A DNA stretch of 64,000 nucleotides from Anthopleura xanthogrammica (GCA_964019055.1 OZ025212.1:2820657-2884656); one strand, 5' to 3'. Positions 23,934 through 35,824 are shown, numbered from the stretch's first letter. Notes: generated by a model from the sequence alone, not told the origin. Made by a program: numbers and translations.

Positions 23934-24735
23934 TGGTCACCGTGGAGGTAGGGTGTGCATGTGGTCACTGGTCACCGTGGAGGTAGGGTGTTTATGTGGT
24001 CACTGGTCACCGTGGAGGTAGGGTGTTCATGTGGTCACTGGTCACTGTGGAGGTAGGGTCTGCATGTGGTCACTGGTCACCGTGGAGGTAGGGTGTGCAT
24101 GTGGTCACTGGTCATCGCGGAGGTAGGGTGTGCATGTGGTCACTGGTCATCGTGGAGGTAGGGTGTGCATGTGGTCACTGGTCACCGTGGAGGTAGGGTG
24201 TGCATGTGGTCACTGGTCACCGTGGAGGTAGGGTGTGCGTGTGGTCACTGGTCACCGTGGAGGTAGGGTGTTCAAGTGGTCACTGGTCATCGTGGAGGTA
24301 GGGTGTGCATATTGTCACTGGTCACCGTGGAGGTAGGGTGTTCATGTGGTCACTGTTCACCGTGGAGGTAGGGTGTTCATGTGGTCACTGGTCATCGTGG
24401 AGGTAGGGTGTTCATGTGGTCACTGGTCACCGTGGAGGTAGGGTGTTCATGTGGTCACTGGTCACCGTGGAGGTAGGGTGTTCATGTGGTCACTGGTCAC
24501 CGTGGAGGTAGGGTGTTTATGTGGTCACTGGTCACCGTGGAGGTAGGCTGGCATGTCACTGGTTACCCTGGAGGTAGGGTGTGCATGTGGTCACCGTGGA
24601 GGTAGGGTGTGCATGTGGTCACTGCTTACCCTGGAGGTAGGGTGTGCATGTGGTCACCGTGGAGGTAGGGGTTGCATGTAGTCACTGGTCATATTGGTGT
24701 TAGGGTGTGCATGTGGTCACTGGTTACCATTGAGG
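23934..24735. repeat. 35-bp minisatellite, right block, decaying at its right end
   Basis: This continues the left block in register after the transposon, with about 17 good copies to about 24545. After that come shortened and degenerate copies up to about 24735. The TTCAAG variant recurs at 24271. Confidence 0.95.
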
Positions 24736-25353
24736 TTTTTCTTTACGTTATGTTTATAGTAACCGTGACCAGTGCTATACTTGATTTTTTGGCATCATTT
24801 TGAGAACCACTGTCTTGCATTCCCGTAGTCATAGAAACATACATGCCTAATAAGTTATTAATATAGTATAATCTATTTTATTTTTCATTTTTATTTCTCT
24901 CTATTTCTTGAGTAGGAAGAAGCATTATTTCATTCTATTTTTGTTCCGCTTTAAAGAAACCGCTAGTTAGTTCGGAAGTATGATCCTCCTTGAATTTGTT
25001 ATCGATCCGACAACCCCATTTCCTTTAGATGAAGTTATTTTCTGAACCGATATTATCAAACAAGACAGTGTGGAAATTAAGGCCACGTTTATTTTCTCTT
25101 CGATAGACTGAGTCACATACATGTGTCAGTTGTTATTTTTCTTTTTCATCAATGACAGTCGTTCGACGCCAGATTGAATTAGCTGTTAATTTTTTTGTGG
25201 GGGGAGGGGATATCTGTGAGACAACCTGAACGATAAGAGAAAATAGACAAGGATCTATATTCTTACAAATGATAGCGGAACCACGGAATGATCATTAACT
25301 ACTATTTGGACAGCGCACACCAGCAGTACTTCGCTCAGAAAAATATTAGCCAT

Positions 25354-25512
25354 TTTGAGGTTTAGGAAAAATATTGGGTCGAGTTGGCATCGCAGTGCAT
25401 TGTGAAACTGTTTTAGGGGACATATTTCCAAGATGCCGTCTGTTTCGTCCCCTAAAACAGTCCCACAATGCACTGCGATGCCAACTCGACCCAGGTTTTT
25501 CCTCAACCTCGG
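25354..25512. mobile_element. Hairpin MITE, copy 2, nearly perfect palindrome
   Basis: The arms GGGTCGAGTTGGCATCGCAG and CTGCGATGCCAACTCGACCC are exact inverses and continue through TGTTTTAGGGGAC/GTCCCCTAAAACA. The AAGATGCCGTC loop resembles that of the copy near 8 kb. The frames at 25255-25666 lie across this palindrome and are not genes. Confidence 0.85.
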
Positions 25513-26408
25513 ATCGGCTAAAGTTCACAATATAGCAGGGCTGAAAAAGGAGCCAGCGGTTTTGGGTAAAATTGCGGGCTCACCTGCTTCCTATAAAAAA
25601 TGCTTATGGTTTCGAAAAAATCCCAAAATAAGCTACGAAAGCCCAAAAGTTATGCACATTTCTTGAAAATCAAGAAAAATTTGCATTTTAATCTATTAAC
25701 TAATGCCTAAGGTTTGATTTTACGGTATGTAGAACTCCTCTAATGTTTGTACTAAAATGCTTTTCCCTGAAAACCTCGACCAATTTTAGTGTTTCATGCG
25801 AAATTTTCAAGCGGCCATTTTTGTTTTTCATTGACAATTTGGCGCATGCGCACACGTTTTTCAGCCCTGTCCACAATATATATTTTTTGATAAGTGATTT
25901 AAGATAAGGAATGACGGTATGAAATTATAATACTTTCAAGGATTCTTTTTTAATTTCAATAAAGTTCTTATATTATAAAGCAAAAATGATACTTCGTCAC
26001 CGCAGCGATAAGCAATCTCAATTAGAGGCCCAATGTTTCCTATTTTTCCAGGTTTTTGTCTTGTTATCTTCGATCATAAAGCAATAAATCTAGCAAACTT
26101 GAGGTCAAGGTTTTAACTCTAGTGGATGAGTAAGAATGTTTTTACCGCAGAGATAGATAGTGTTTGAAACACACAGATAACATCTGACGGCTTATTTATT
26201 GCCGACGCTAAAATTCAGCCAACCAGTCTTTTGAATAATTTATAGCTTTTTTACCTTTCAAAAAATCAATCTTGCTTTAGTCGAGACGCTGAGTAAGCAA
26301 AATGGATATATTTTCAACATATGGAAGACCTGATATAATCAGTGAAGACATATACATACGTATATATATTGTTTTGAGTTTAAGTCCTCTTTTCCTAGTT
26401 TAATTCCC

Positions 26409-26483
26409 TTCTCTTCTCTTCTCTTCTCTTCTCTTCTCTTCTCTTCTCTTCTCTTCTCTTCTCTTCTCTTCTCTTCTCTTCTC
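26409..26483. repeat. TTCTC pentanucleotide microsatellite
   Basis: About 15 perfect TTCTC units, leading into a longer C/T-rich tract. Confidence 0.95.
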
Positions 26484-26764
26484 TACTCTACTCTATTTTT
26501 CTTTTCCCTTTCCTTCACTTACTTCCCTTCTCTACCATCCTCTTGGCTTTCCATCTCTTCTTTTCATTTCCTTTCCCACTTTTATCTTCTCTTCTCTTCC
26601 TTCCTCTTCTTTTTCTTTTATTTCCATTTTTCATTTCTTTTGTTCTCCCTTGTTTTGCTTTCAGGTTTGGTTTTCTTCGTTTCTTCTTCCTTCCCTTTCC
26701 TTTCGTTTTGTTTCCTTCCGTTACTTTTCCTTTCGTTTCCTTTCCTTTCGTTTCCTTTCATTTC

Positions 26765-27311
26765 CTACCCTACCCTACCCTACCCTACCCTACCCTACCC
26801 TACCCTACCCTACCCTACCCTACCCTACCCTACCCTACCCTACCCTACCCTACCCTACCCTACCCTACCCTACCCTACCCTACCCTACCCTACCCTACCC
26901 TACCCTACCCTACCCTACCCTACCCTACCCTACCCTACCCTACCCTACCCTACCTACCCTACCCTACCCTACCCTACCTACCCTACCCTACCCTACCCTA
27001 CCCTACCCTACCCTACCCTACCCTACCCTACCCTACCCTACCCTACCCTACCCTACCCTACCCTACCCTACCCTACCCTACCCTACCCTACCCTACCCTA
27101 CCCTACCCTACCCTACCCTACCCTACCCTACCCTACCCTACCCTACCCTACCCTACCCTACCCTGCCCTACCCTACCCTACCCTACCCTACCCTACATTA
27201 CCCTACCCTACCCTACCCTACCTTACTCTACTCTACCCTACCCTACCCTACCCTACCCTGTCCTGTCCTGTCCTACCCTACCCTACCCTACCCTGCCCTA
27301 CCCTACCCTAC
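26765..27311. repeat. TACCC pentanucleotide array, about 550 bp
   Basis: More than 100 units, mostly perfect, with occasional TACC, TGCCC, TGTCC and TACTC variants, mostly towards the right end. The opposite strand is (GGGTA)n, with strong G-quadruplex potential. The long Tyr-Pro-Thr-Leu frames are repeat translations. Confidence 0.97.
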
Positions 27312-27621
27312 TGCTCTACTCTACTCTACCTCTCTTCTATTTTTCTTCTTTTCACTCCCTTTCCCTTTTTTTATCTTCTCTTCTCTTCCTTTCTCTTCTT
27401 CTTTCTCTTCTATTTACATGTTTGGTTTTCCTTTTTTCCTCTTTCTTTCGTTTCGTTTCGTTTCCCTTCCCTTCCCTTCCTTTCTTTTCTTCATTTAACC
27501 TGTCTGTATTTTCAGTGATTGAGTTAACGTTCAGGAATATATAAGACTCGGAAGAGAAAAAAATACCCAGAAACGTTTTTAGACCAGAAATTATTCCAAG
27601 TTAGCCGCATCGCAGTTTCCC

Positions 27622-28622
27622 TCACTTGTAACGTCGTAATCGTCTTTCCTGTGCACCATCCTTACAGCACAAATAGTTAAAACATTGGGGAATCACACGT
27701 AACATTGTCTTCCTGATCACTTCGTTTCGAAAGGCGTACACAAAGGGATTCACAGCGCTATTACTATAATGCATCCACTTCACAAAATCGATCAAACTTT
27801 TTAGCTTCTTTCCAGATGGTAAGGACGATGGACTATAGGGATATATCAGAGAGACCACAAAAAAAGGCGTCCATGCTATCACGAACAACGCAGTGATGAT
27901 GATCACCGTTTGTGCGGTTTTCCTTTCTTCAGAGGTGTTGACGCGGCGTTGATGCAATGAGATGTGGCGGGAAATCTTTTCTTGGGTCTTTTTGACCAAT
28001 ATGTAAATATCTATATATATGAAGACCATTATGATGAGAGGTACCACAAAGCCGCAAAGGAACAACACTAGAGTGCGGGAGTGCGGGTTCTGGAGTGAGC
28101 CAAACTGGAATAGATCCCATTATAAATTGATATACTCATTGCCAAAAGCCAAGCCACAGAGATCATAAACAAGTTGATCTTTTTTTGACGACCGCGCTTG
28201 CTTAACTTCTTGGGGTTTGATACGACGATCCGTCGCTCAATGCTTATGGCCACAAGATTCATTATCGATGCCAAAGCGCTGAAGATGTCAAATATGCGGA
28301 AAAGAATTACTAAATTTTTGTCTCTTGAAGAGCAGTTCTTAATTGTCGGACACACCAGCTGGTAAATCCACCATGGAATAGAAACCAGACCGACACACAA
28401 GTCTGAAACCGCAAGACTGACAAAAAACATACTGATGCCAGTACGAAGCTTTAAGTTGGTGGCGTAGCTCGCCACAACTAGAAAATTGCCCACAACAACA
28501 GTTGCTGAAAGCAGAATGTAGATGATTACAAATATTGAAACTTCTGTGTCTGACCGCGCAAAAGGGGTCGCACTCCCATTGCGGGAGATTAACGATGATG
28601 AGTTGTTGGCCCACAAAGACAT
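27622..28622 (-). pseudogene. Class A (rhodopsin-like) GPCR with a frameshifting 8-bp tandem duplication
   Basis: The N-terminal part (28622-28068) starts with an N-glycosylatable tail (NNSS, NGS). It then has TM1 with GN (VVVGNFLVV), TM2 with LAVSDL, TM3 ending in ISIERR (the DRY-box position), and TM4 (FMISVAWLLAMSI), and stops after HSRTRTPAL. The C-terminal part (28068-27622, another frame) supplies TM5 (FLCGFVVPLIIMVFIYI), TM6 (FVIAWTPFFVVSLIY) and TM7 with the NPxxY-type NPFVYAFRN, then a Cys-bearing tail. The break is a perfect repeat of AGTGCGGG at 28072-28079 and 28080-28087. With a single copy, the two parts would be one frame of about 330 residues with no intron. The TM7 motif recalls adenosine- or amine-type receptors, but the ligand is unknown. 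It may be a young pseudogene, an allele, or a sequencing/assembly error. Confidence 0.85.
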
Positions 28623-30630
28623 TGCTGGATTATAAATAACAGTTCTTAACTTGTGTTTCTTGTAGTTGGTGTCTTAATTATCGGATATCAGAGTGTCTAT
28701 ACCTTTTCCTTGGAAATGATAGTTGTCGTATTTTGAAAGGTAGATTGCCGAGTGTGATTTCGCCACCGCGGCGTTATCGGTTCTGTTCTTGTAGTGATTA
28801 TTATTGACAAGGTCCACTAGTTTACTTTGCTCCAGCCAGTAGAAAATCAAGTGTTGACCGTGAGATTTGATCGATCACGCCCTTCTGAAAAGAAATGCCC
28901 ATTAATGATATCAGTCTTGGGATTCTTTAGATGAACAATGTATTTTTATATGCGCAATGAAGGGCCTTGTTTTGATTTCTCTTATCAAAACAAGATTACT
29001 TCAAAACTTAAGAGCTTAGAATGGTTTATTGGAGACTAAGTGGTTACACTGAGTTCTAATAGGAAGAATGGATTCTCTAGCTGTCCACCAAAAGCCCTTT
29101 TCCCAGCCTTTAACTAAGCCCATAACATTGAATGTCAATCCTACTTCTGCCTTTGACCGACGAAAACACTTGTCGGTGTTCTTCGAGAGATGTTTATACG
29201 AAAACGTAACAGAGATGTTTATGTTGAAGTAAGAGTACAGCTGGTGAATTCAATACGATAATTGAGACGAAATCAGTCTAACCACGAATCAAAGCAAGGG
29301 ATATATATATGTTGATGTTTTTTTCCTTGGCGTGAGGTCTAAATCTCTTTATCCGACTCTTGAAAGCCTATTTCTGTCTATTATATTTACATAAATATAG
29401 ACAAGGTGCTCACTACTTACCTGTCCAGTAGTATAGTAGTATTGAATACCCAAACAATAATGTTGATAAGAATCTACTACAGTGATTCAGATGTTGTCTG
29501 TTGGGAGTATCAAGATTCGGGATCAGTATCAGTATCAGTGCAAGTCTGACAAGAGACTAAAATAAAGGACTTAGATGCTTGCAATATGATTTATACATAG
29601 TTGTGACCGCTGACCCAGATGACTGCATACCTAAGACTGACGTCATTGTAAAGGGTTTGTCAATAACTGTCAATTAACACAAAGATGTGTTTTAATCTAA
29701 AAATGTCCTAAAGTTGTCCATCAAATTCCCAAGATTTCTCTTCATTTCATCTCTATTGCATCTACTCGTTTGTCTCTAAGGCTCGGTTTAGGCGTCGAAT
29801 TTCAGATGTGCCTAATCTAATGCAAATGAAATCAAACAATAGGTTTTGCTCATTTGTATTAGATTCGGTACATGTGAAATTCGTCGTCTAAACCGGGTCT
29901 TATTTCTCGCTATTATCCTTCAAATATTTGAATCTTTTTCAGCATTATTTTCCTAGCCGCTTTGTTGTTGTTGTTGTTCAGTGTTTTTCAGTGACCCCAA
30001 GTCTCAGCGAGGCCTATGGCTGTATTAGTTATTAGACCGGATCTATTTCTCAGTTTCCTGAAATTTTAATTACCAAATATTCTAGAATATTTGATCTTTC
30101 GAGGGCTTGATGTTTTGCTCAAAACAGAGATTATTGAATTTAGAAGAATTTTTATAGCGTTAGATGATCAAAACGTATGTTTTCGATTATAAATCCGTTT
30201 TCCACAAGCCTCATCGAAAGAGAGTATCGTTTAAGTGTGATAGGATTCCAAAGATTTAAAACTCAAATAAACAAACTTATCTTTTAATCCCTAGTTCAAA
30301 AATTGCAACTTTATTCTATTTATAGTAAATAACTTATTGTTATATTCAGTTTGGAGACACATGAAACCGAATCTTATTAAGAGATGGCTGCAGAAAATGG
30401 GACAACTTATTGCCAATGCAAATGCTTCGACAATCATGCAAAGCCACCGTACGCGTAGTTTTATAAGCTTCATTTTTATTCACATACAATTTTACAAAAG
30501 TTGTTAATCAAAGGAGACTCTTTTTGAATTCTAAATGTCTTTGTTTTTGTCAAATTAAAAACATGCGTTTATTACTGGTTTTCAAGGCCGCCATGTTGGA
30601 TAAATTTAACAAAGATTTGTAACAGTGCAT
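28623..30630. other. Upstream region of the GPCR, no other gene seen
   Basis: The 2 kb 5' of the receptor should hold its promoter and any 5' UTR exon. A possible acceptor (ATAATCCAG) lies 2 bp before the start codon. Only the hairpin MITE at 29777-29902 was recognised. Confidence 0.4.
29777..29902. mobile_element. 126-bp hairpin MITE
   Basis: AAGGCTCGGTTTAGGCGTCG pairs with the inverse at the right end (CGTCGTCTAAACCGGGTCTT). The inner words CCTAATCTAATGCAAATGA and TCATTTGTATTAGATTCGG also pair. Almost the full length can form one hairpin. Confidence 0.8.
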
Positions 30631-31025
30631 ACACTGATTCTAAAAATGACGATTCTTCACTTTTCTATTCAAACTTCGTCAATCAAATATTTTATCAGTA
30701 TATCAGTCTTACCTGAAAGATCATCCAAAAGTGAGTAAACAGGAAAAGTTTCAATGCTGTGGCTTTTTTTTCTTTTAAGTTATTACGGAATTAATTTACA
30801 GATATAAGTATGAGATTTTGCTGATCAATACTGACTAGCCTCGCTTTGGTGTCATTTACACACTTTACACTGCAATAACTCCTAAAATAATCACTTTTTT
30901 GTCCCAGATATTATACAGAATCCTTATTTACTTATCTTCTTTCCATTGCATGTTTTATTTCTCTTGAGGAATGAAATTTAGAAAATACGTAAATTAGAAG
31001 CGGCCATTTTTCGAATGGGTCTATG
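30631..31025 (+). repeat. Dispersed repeat, copy A (about 395 bp)
   Basis: This is closely similar along its whole length, with few indels, to 44403-44799. Shared words include CGATTCTTCACTTTTCTATT, TGACTAG..CTCGCTTTGG and GTGTCATTTACACACTTTAC. Same orientation. No ORF and no clear terminal structure; type unknown. Confidence 0.85.
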
Positions 31026-32187
31026 ATTGCCTTGTCTTTTGTTATTTCATTCTCTTGAGAATGATTAAAAATCTGCAATTTTTAGGGGTTTTTTTTGTTT
31101 GTTTGTTTTCAGTTACGCTGGCTGGCTTGTTGGCTTGCTTCCTTGCTTGTTTCTTTGTTCTTTGTTCTTTTTATCTAATATCTATTTCAGTTGTTTGTTG
31201 TCACTGTCAAAGTGTTTTTGTGAAATGTTCCGTGAGTAAAACGATAAAAACAACACATTAAATCTCTGGTCTGAAGTGCAATGTAGTTTTTCTTAAGTAC
31301 AAAATTATTTCCTAAGGCGAAGTATTAAGAGAGTTATCAGCTCATAACGGAACATCAACTCTAACTTGTTTATTTAGCGCACTCCATGTTTCTGCAACCC
31401 ACACATTTCCCAAAGGCGACATGTTTTGCAGGTAGTGTCTTCCCTTGGTTTCCGTCCATCAAATTAACAACGAAGCTTAGTAAATTCTTGAAACGACCAA
31501 CGGAAGTCAAAACCGTAGGGGCGGCTTTGGAAGTGTTTAAGGAAGCAAAATCATGAATACAGATAGCTATCAAAGGTTTCAGAAGATGGAAAAAATAGAG
31601 GAACATTATCCATTAAAGCGCAAAATATAGCTAAAATGTTGAGGCTGAACTAGAAGGGAATTTACCGTACTATATTTCCCGTGCTCCTCCTCAAGTGTAA
31701 ATAACTGAGAAAAAAATAATAATAATAATTGTAATTGAACATCTAGAGAAACACACCTAGTGTGTTCCTCCTAAAGTGTAAATAACTATTAACAATAGGT
31801 TTTGGCCGATCAAGTCGTTTCCATGACATTTCATAGGCATCGGCATGTGACTATTTTTTTTCGACTGCAGGGTTATGAGAATACTTTGTTTGACATCCAC
31901 AAAAAAAACTATTTTTTTGGCGACGAACATCGATGACCATTAGATTAGAGCCTTCGCTAAGTCTAAACAGTATCGGCAGTATTGAGATATATGAAAACCA
32001 ACAAAGTAGTGAAAATATTTGTCGACCTAGGATAGGATAAATCTAAAGTTAGAATCATTGTGTGAGCAGACCCTACTTCCTTGGTCTGACTGAAGGATTT
32101 TTGTAAAACTATTGAATTTAGCATGTTTAGATCGTCATAGCTGTCATAATCATCCCGAATACTACGGGTTCACACTCGCCTTAGTAT

Positions 32188-32205
32188 AATTATTATTATT
32201 ATTAA

Positions 32206-32236
<31 letters not shown>

Positions 32237-32257
32237 GTTATTATTATTATTATCATT
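32188..32257. repeat. ATT microsatellite
   Basis: Interrupted ATT units just before the GTTC array. Confidence 0.9.
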
Positions 32258-32329
32258 ATAAGCTTCTTCCGCTAGACAGTCATTTACTGTTCTTCTGGGG
32301 TTTTTTTCTTTCTTTGTTTTTACCTTTAT

Positions 32330-32984
32330 TTCGTTCGTTCGTTCGTTCGTTCGTTCGTTCGTTCGTTCGTTCGTTCGTTCGTTCGTTCGTTCGTTCGTTC
32401 GTTCGTTCGTTCGTTCGTTCGTTCGTTCGTTCGTTCGTTCGTTCGTTCGTTCGTTCGTTCGTTCGTTCGTTCGTTCGTTCGTTCGTTCGTTCGTTCGTTC
32501 GTTCGTTCGTTCGTTCGTTCGTTCGTTCGTTCGTTCGTTCGTTCGTTCGTTCGTTCGTTCGTTCGTTCGTTCGTTCGTTCGTTCGTTCGTTCGTTCGTTC
32601 GTTCGTTCGTTCGTTCGTTCGTTCGTTCGTTCGTTCGTTCGTTCGTTCGTTCGTTCGTTCGTTCGTTCGTTCGTTCGTTCGTTCGTTCGTTCGTTCGTTC
32701 GTTCGTTCGTTCGTTCGTTCGTTCGTTCGTTCGTTCGTTCGTTCGTTCGTTCGTTCGTTCGTTCGTTCGTTCGTTCGTTCGTTCGTTCGTTCGTTCGTTC
32801 GTTCGTTCGTTCGTTCGTTCGTTCGTTCGTTCGTTCGTTCGTTCGTTCGTTCGTTCGTTCGTTCGTTCGTTCGTTCGTTCGTTCGTTCGTTCGTTCGTTC
32901 GTTCGTTCGTTCGTTCGTTCGTTCGTTCGTTCGTTCGTTCGTTCGTTCGTTCGTTCGTTCGTTCGTTCGTTCGTTCGTTCGTTC
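32330..32984. repeat. GTTC tetranucleotide array, about 655 bp, essentially pure
   Basis: About 163 GTTC units without visible interruption. It translates as Arg-Ser-Phe-Val or Asn-Glu-Arg-Thr in the three long overlapping frames, none of which is a gene. Confidence 0.98.
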
Positions 32985-35185
32985 TTTCGTCGGCCGTTGG
33001 CTCATCCGTTTTTTTCACCCATCCGTCCGCCTTTCTGTTCAATTCTTTTTTTATTAGCTCATTCATTTGCAATTAGCTCGGAAATCCTTGGAAGTGCACA
33101 AAATGTCTGTTAGAGCATCAGAAACGATTTCCTCAGCAGGTAATAAAAAACTAATTCCACTGCATCCACCTGCAGGGCAATCAAGTGGAAGGAAAAAAAA
33201 CATCCACGTTAAAAGCTTTTATCCTTTAGATTATCATACTGTTTACTTTAGGATCCCAAACTAGCCCACCGTTTAATTCTCGGCGTTCGCCAAAGGCTGA
33301 CACTAAAATCCCTTTTTACCAATTAGTTTATCTAACATTATTCGTAGAATCTATTTCTATATTCATACTCCATATTTCGTTCACATGGTTTAACTTTTTG
33401 TCGCTTTTTTGTTGCTTTATCTTTTCGGTTTAAATTCAAAATTGTTTCTCGTCGTTTTTTCCTAAAGAGCAGCGGCTTTAGTCAAAGATTCTGGCTCAAT
33501 TAATGCCTGAGTGTTTTGATTATCATTATTTACGTTGTCCTAACTCTCTAGCTTCTGAACAAAGATAAGAAAGATGATACTTTTGAACACAATCCATCGG
33601 CTAGCATTTCTCAATCAAACCGACCCTGGTAGCCAAACAACTCTACGCCCGGCTAAAGATAGTGCTTTGTGTTCCATGATGATGTACAAGTGCTAAAACA
33701 TTAAAACGTCACTCCATTTGGCACATGGTTTTTATTTACATTTCAGGCAAACGTTTTCGGGCATACGCGCACAATGCGCCCAACTTTGATAAGATAGATC
33801 TAAAAATAAAACTAACCTCTTTACTCGGGCGGCATCCCCCTCCTTTTTTTCAGTCGGTACGAAATACTGGATCTTAAAAAGAAGTATTTTTTGCAGTTGC
33901 AGAACAGAGAGGGAAAATGTCCCAAGTTTCCACTTTTGGTATTCTTTTATAAAGAACATTGCCCTTCCAAGCTTTTTTTAGATACCAACCCTAAACTTCA
34001 AACATCTTTTAGTGCAAGTCTAGCGTATTTGACATGGCAGCTTTTATGGTTAGGTCTCTACGTAGACAAACTTCTGACATCTTTCTAAAAGATATCTCTA
34101 GGAAAAAGTTCCTTTAATAATCATAAGATTATCTTCTAGCAGTATACACTGTTGAGATATAAAATCGAAGTTTTGTATGTACAGCCGCTGGCCGATTCGT
34201 ACCGCGAAGGCGGGGAAATGCTACCTATCCCTTTAACCTACTCCATGCACTCTCGAACATTTATCTTGAAATCTCGCTAAAAATCATAAAGAGTCAATGT
34301 TTTCACTTAAACTCCAACAATTAAGATATTGACAATGATACTCTGTGAGATCACGTGTCGGGCAGCCATTTTGGAATTTCTTTCAAACATAAGAAATTTT
34401 AACTTTTTTTACTGCGAGAAGAAAACGAGCAAAAAATTAACGATGTTTTTTAGTTTTTGTTTTTACTGACGTTTATTTAAATAATGAAATAGCAGACGCT
34501 GTCGTGGGCTATTTATTAACTTGTTCGTTGACAAAGCTTTTAGTGAAATAAAAAAATCATTATCACCAAAAATTCATTCCAAAAGAAATCGTAAATCAGT
34601 TGAATAGGTTTTTTTCTTTACTAGTCAGCCACATCAATGAACGCTGCAGGCAATAATAACAAAATAAAATAAATCTTTTGATGTCAGACAATGTTTCATG
34701 CAGAGATTCACGAACATTTGCAATTTAATGATCAATAGAATAATACTAACATAAAAATGAGAATAATAGCTAAAAGACTTTAAAAAGTATTGAAAATTTC
34801 AAGAGAGCAGACGCCTAATTTGGCGGCCGACTTCTGGTGTTAATATATGAGTTTGTACCAAACGATTCTGCATTATATAAGACACGCAATAATTGTTCCT
34901 AAAAATGTAAATGAAGTTTTCCTAGTTATTTAGTATATTTTACAGCAAAAAGGTATTTGATAAAACTCTGCCTAGAATGGTTTAATTTCTTAAGTGAAAC
35001 TAGCCGTAGAACTAAGCTATATATAGTATTACTGTACAAAGTTAAAGAAAGAATGTTTGCTGATGGACTGGCATAGTCTAAGGCTGCAAGAAACGAAATG
35101 GCACCTAATTGAGCGAGGCTTATTTAATAGAAATACTAATTACCATAAACTTGAAGACCATCAAAAAGTATAGCAAATCTATAAG

Positions 35186-35375
35186 TTACTGCGATTCTCA
35201 TTATTCTGCGAACTCAGAAATTTCAACGGCTCGTTGTGAAATTGGTTTTTCGCTGCCGTCAATCAAAACTGATCAGTCGGTACCTTTTATATTTTTGACT
35301 GACGGCAGTGAAAAACCAAATTCCAACGGGAAACTCGCAACTACCGAGTTCGCAGAATATTGAGAATCGCAGTAA
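35186..35375. mobile_element. 190-bp foldback MITE
   Basis: TTACTGCGATTCTCATTATT opens it and its near-perfect inverse closes it (ATTGAGAATCGCAGTAA). The inner arms GGTTTTTCGCTGCCGTC and GACGGCAGTGAAAAACC are also inverse. The 84-codon frame across it is incidental. Confidence 0.85.
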
Positions 35376-35704
35376 TAAACATATTTCTATTTCACGAAGT
35401 TTGAGCTGTGAATTTGAGAGAGCAGATGGAGTGATAGCATCAGATAAGACAGCTTTCTACCAGTAAATAAATTCATTCCTCCCACACATATTTCTTACTG
35501 AAGAGAAATTACCAGCGTCTGAGATAAGAGTATAGCAAAGCTCTAAAATGTCTTGCATCTCTATGAAGATATTTTTTGGAATTGAATATGTAAAGTTAAA
35601 TGGTGAAAAGTGATATTAGTAGTTACAGTAAAAGTAATATTTGCTATTTGAAAATTACTATAACATCAGCTTTCACAAAATTAAATAAATCAAACTAAAC
35701 ACCA

Positions 35705-35776
35705 TGCTTATCTTCTTTCTTTCTTTCTTCCTTTCTTCCTTCCTTTCTATTTTCTTTCTTTCTTTCTTAATTTCCT

Positions 35777-35824
<48 letters not shown>

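Noticed and set aside
22200..24735. CRISPR array
   Set aside because: The 35-bp units abut with no unique spacers, and the host is eukaryotic.
25255..25666. Three short frames around 25.3-25.7 kb
   Set aside because: Two opposite-strand frames share peptide motifs because they read the two arms of a palindrome.
26765..27311. Telomeric repeat
   Set aside because: The unit is TACCC (five bases), not the TTAGGG/CCCTAA hexamer of most animals, and unique sequence and a gene lie on both sides. An interstitial relic is not excluded but not supported.
26543..27544. Overlapping frames of 282-333 codons, Tyr-Pro-Thr-Leu repeats
   Set aside because: They are translations of the TACCC array in all three plus-strand frames at once; a real gene would favour one frame.
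28339..28614. 91-codon minus frame within the GPCR
   Set aside because: Shadow frame of the receptor's TM1-TM2 region.
32280..33072. Frames of 241-248 codons, Arg-Ser-Phe-Val and Asn-Glu-Arg-Thr repeats
   Set aside because: Pure GTTC array with a unit free of stops; open on both strands, so no coding evidence.
35109..35363. 84-codon frame
   Set aside because: Lies almost wholly in a 190-bp inverted-repeat MITE.
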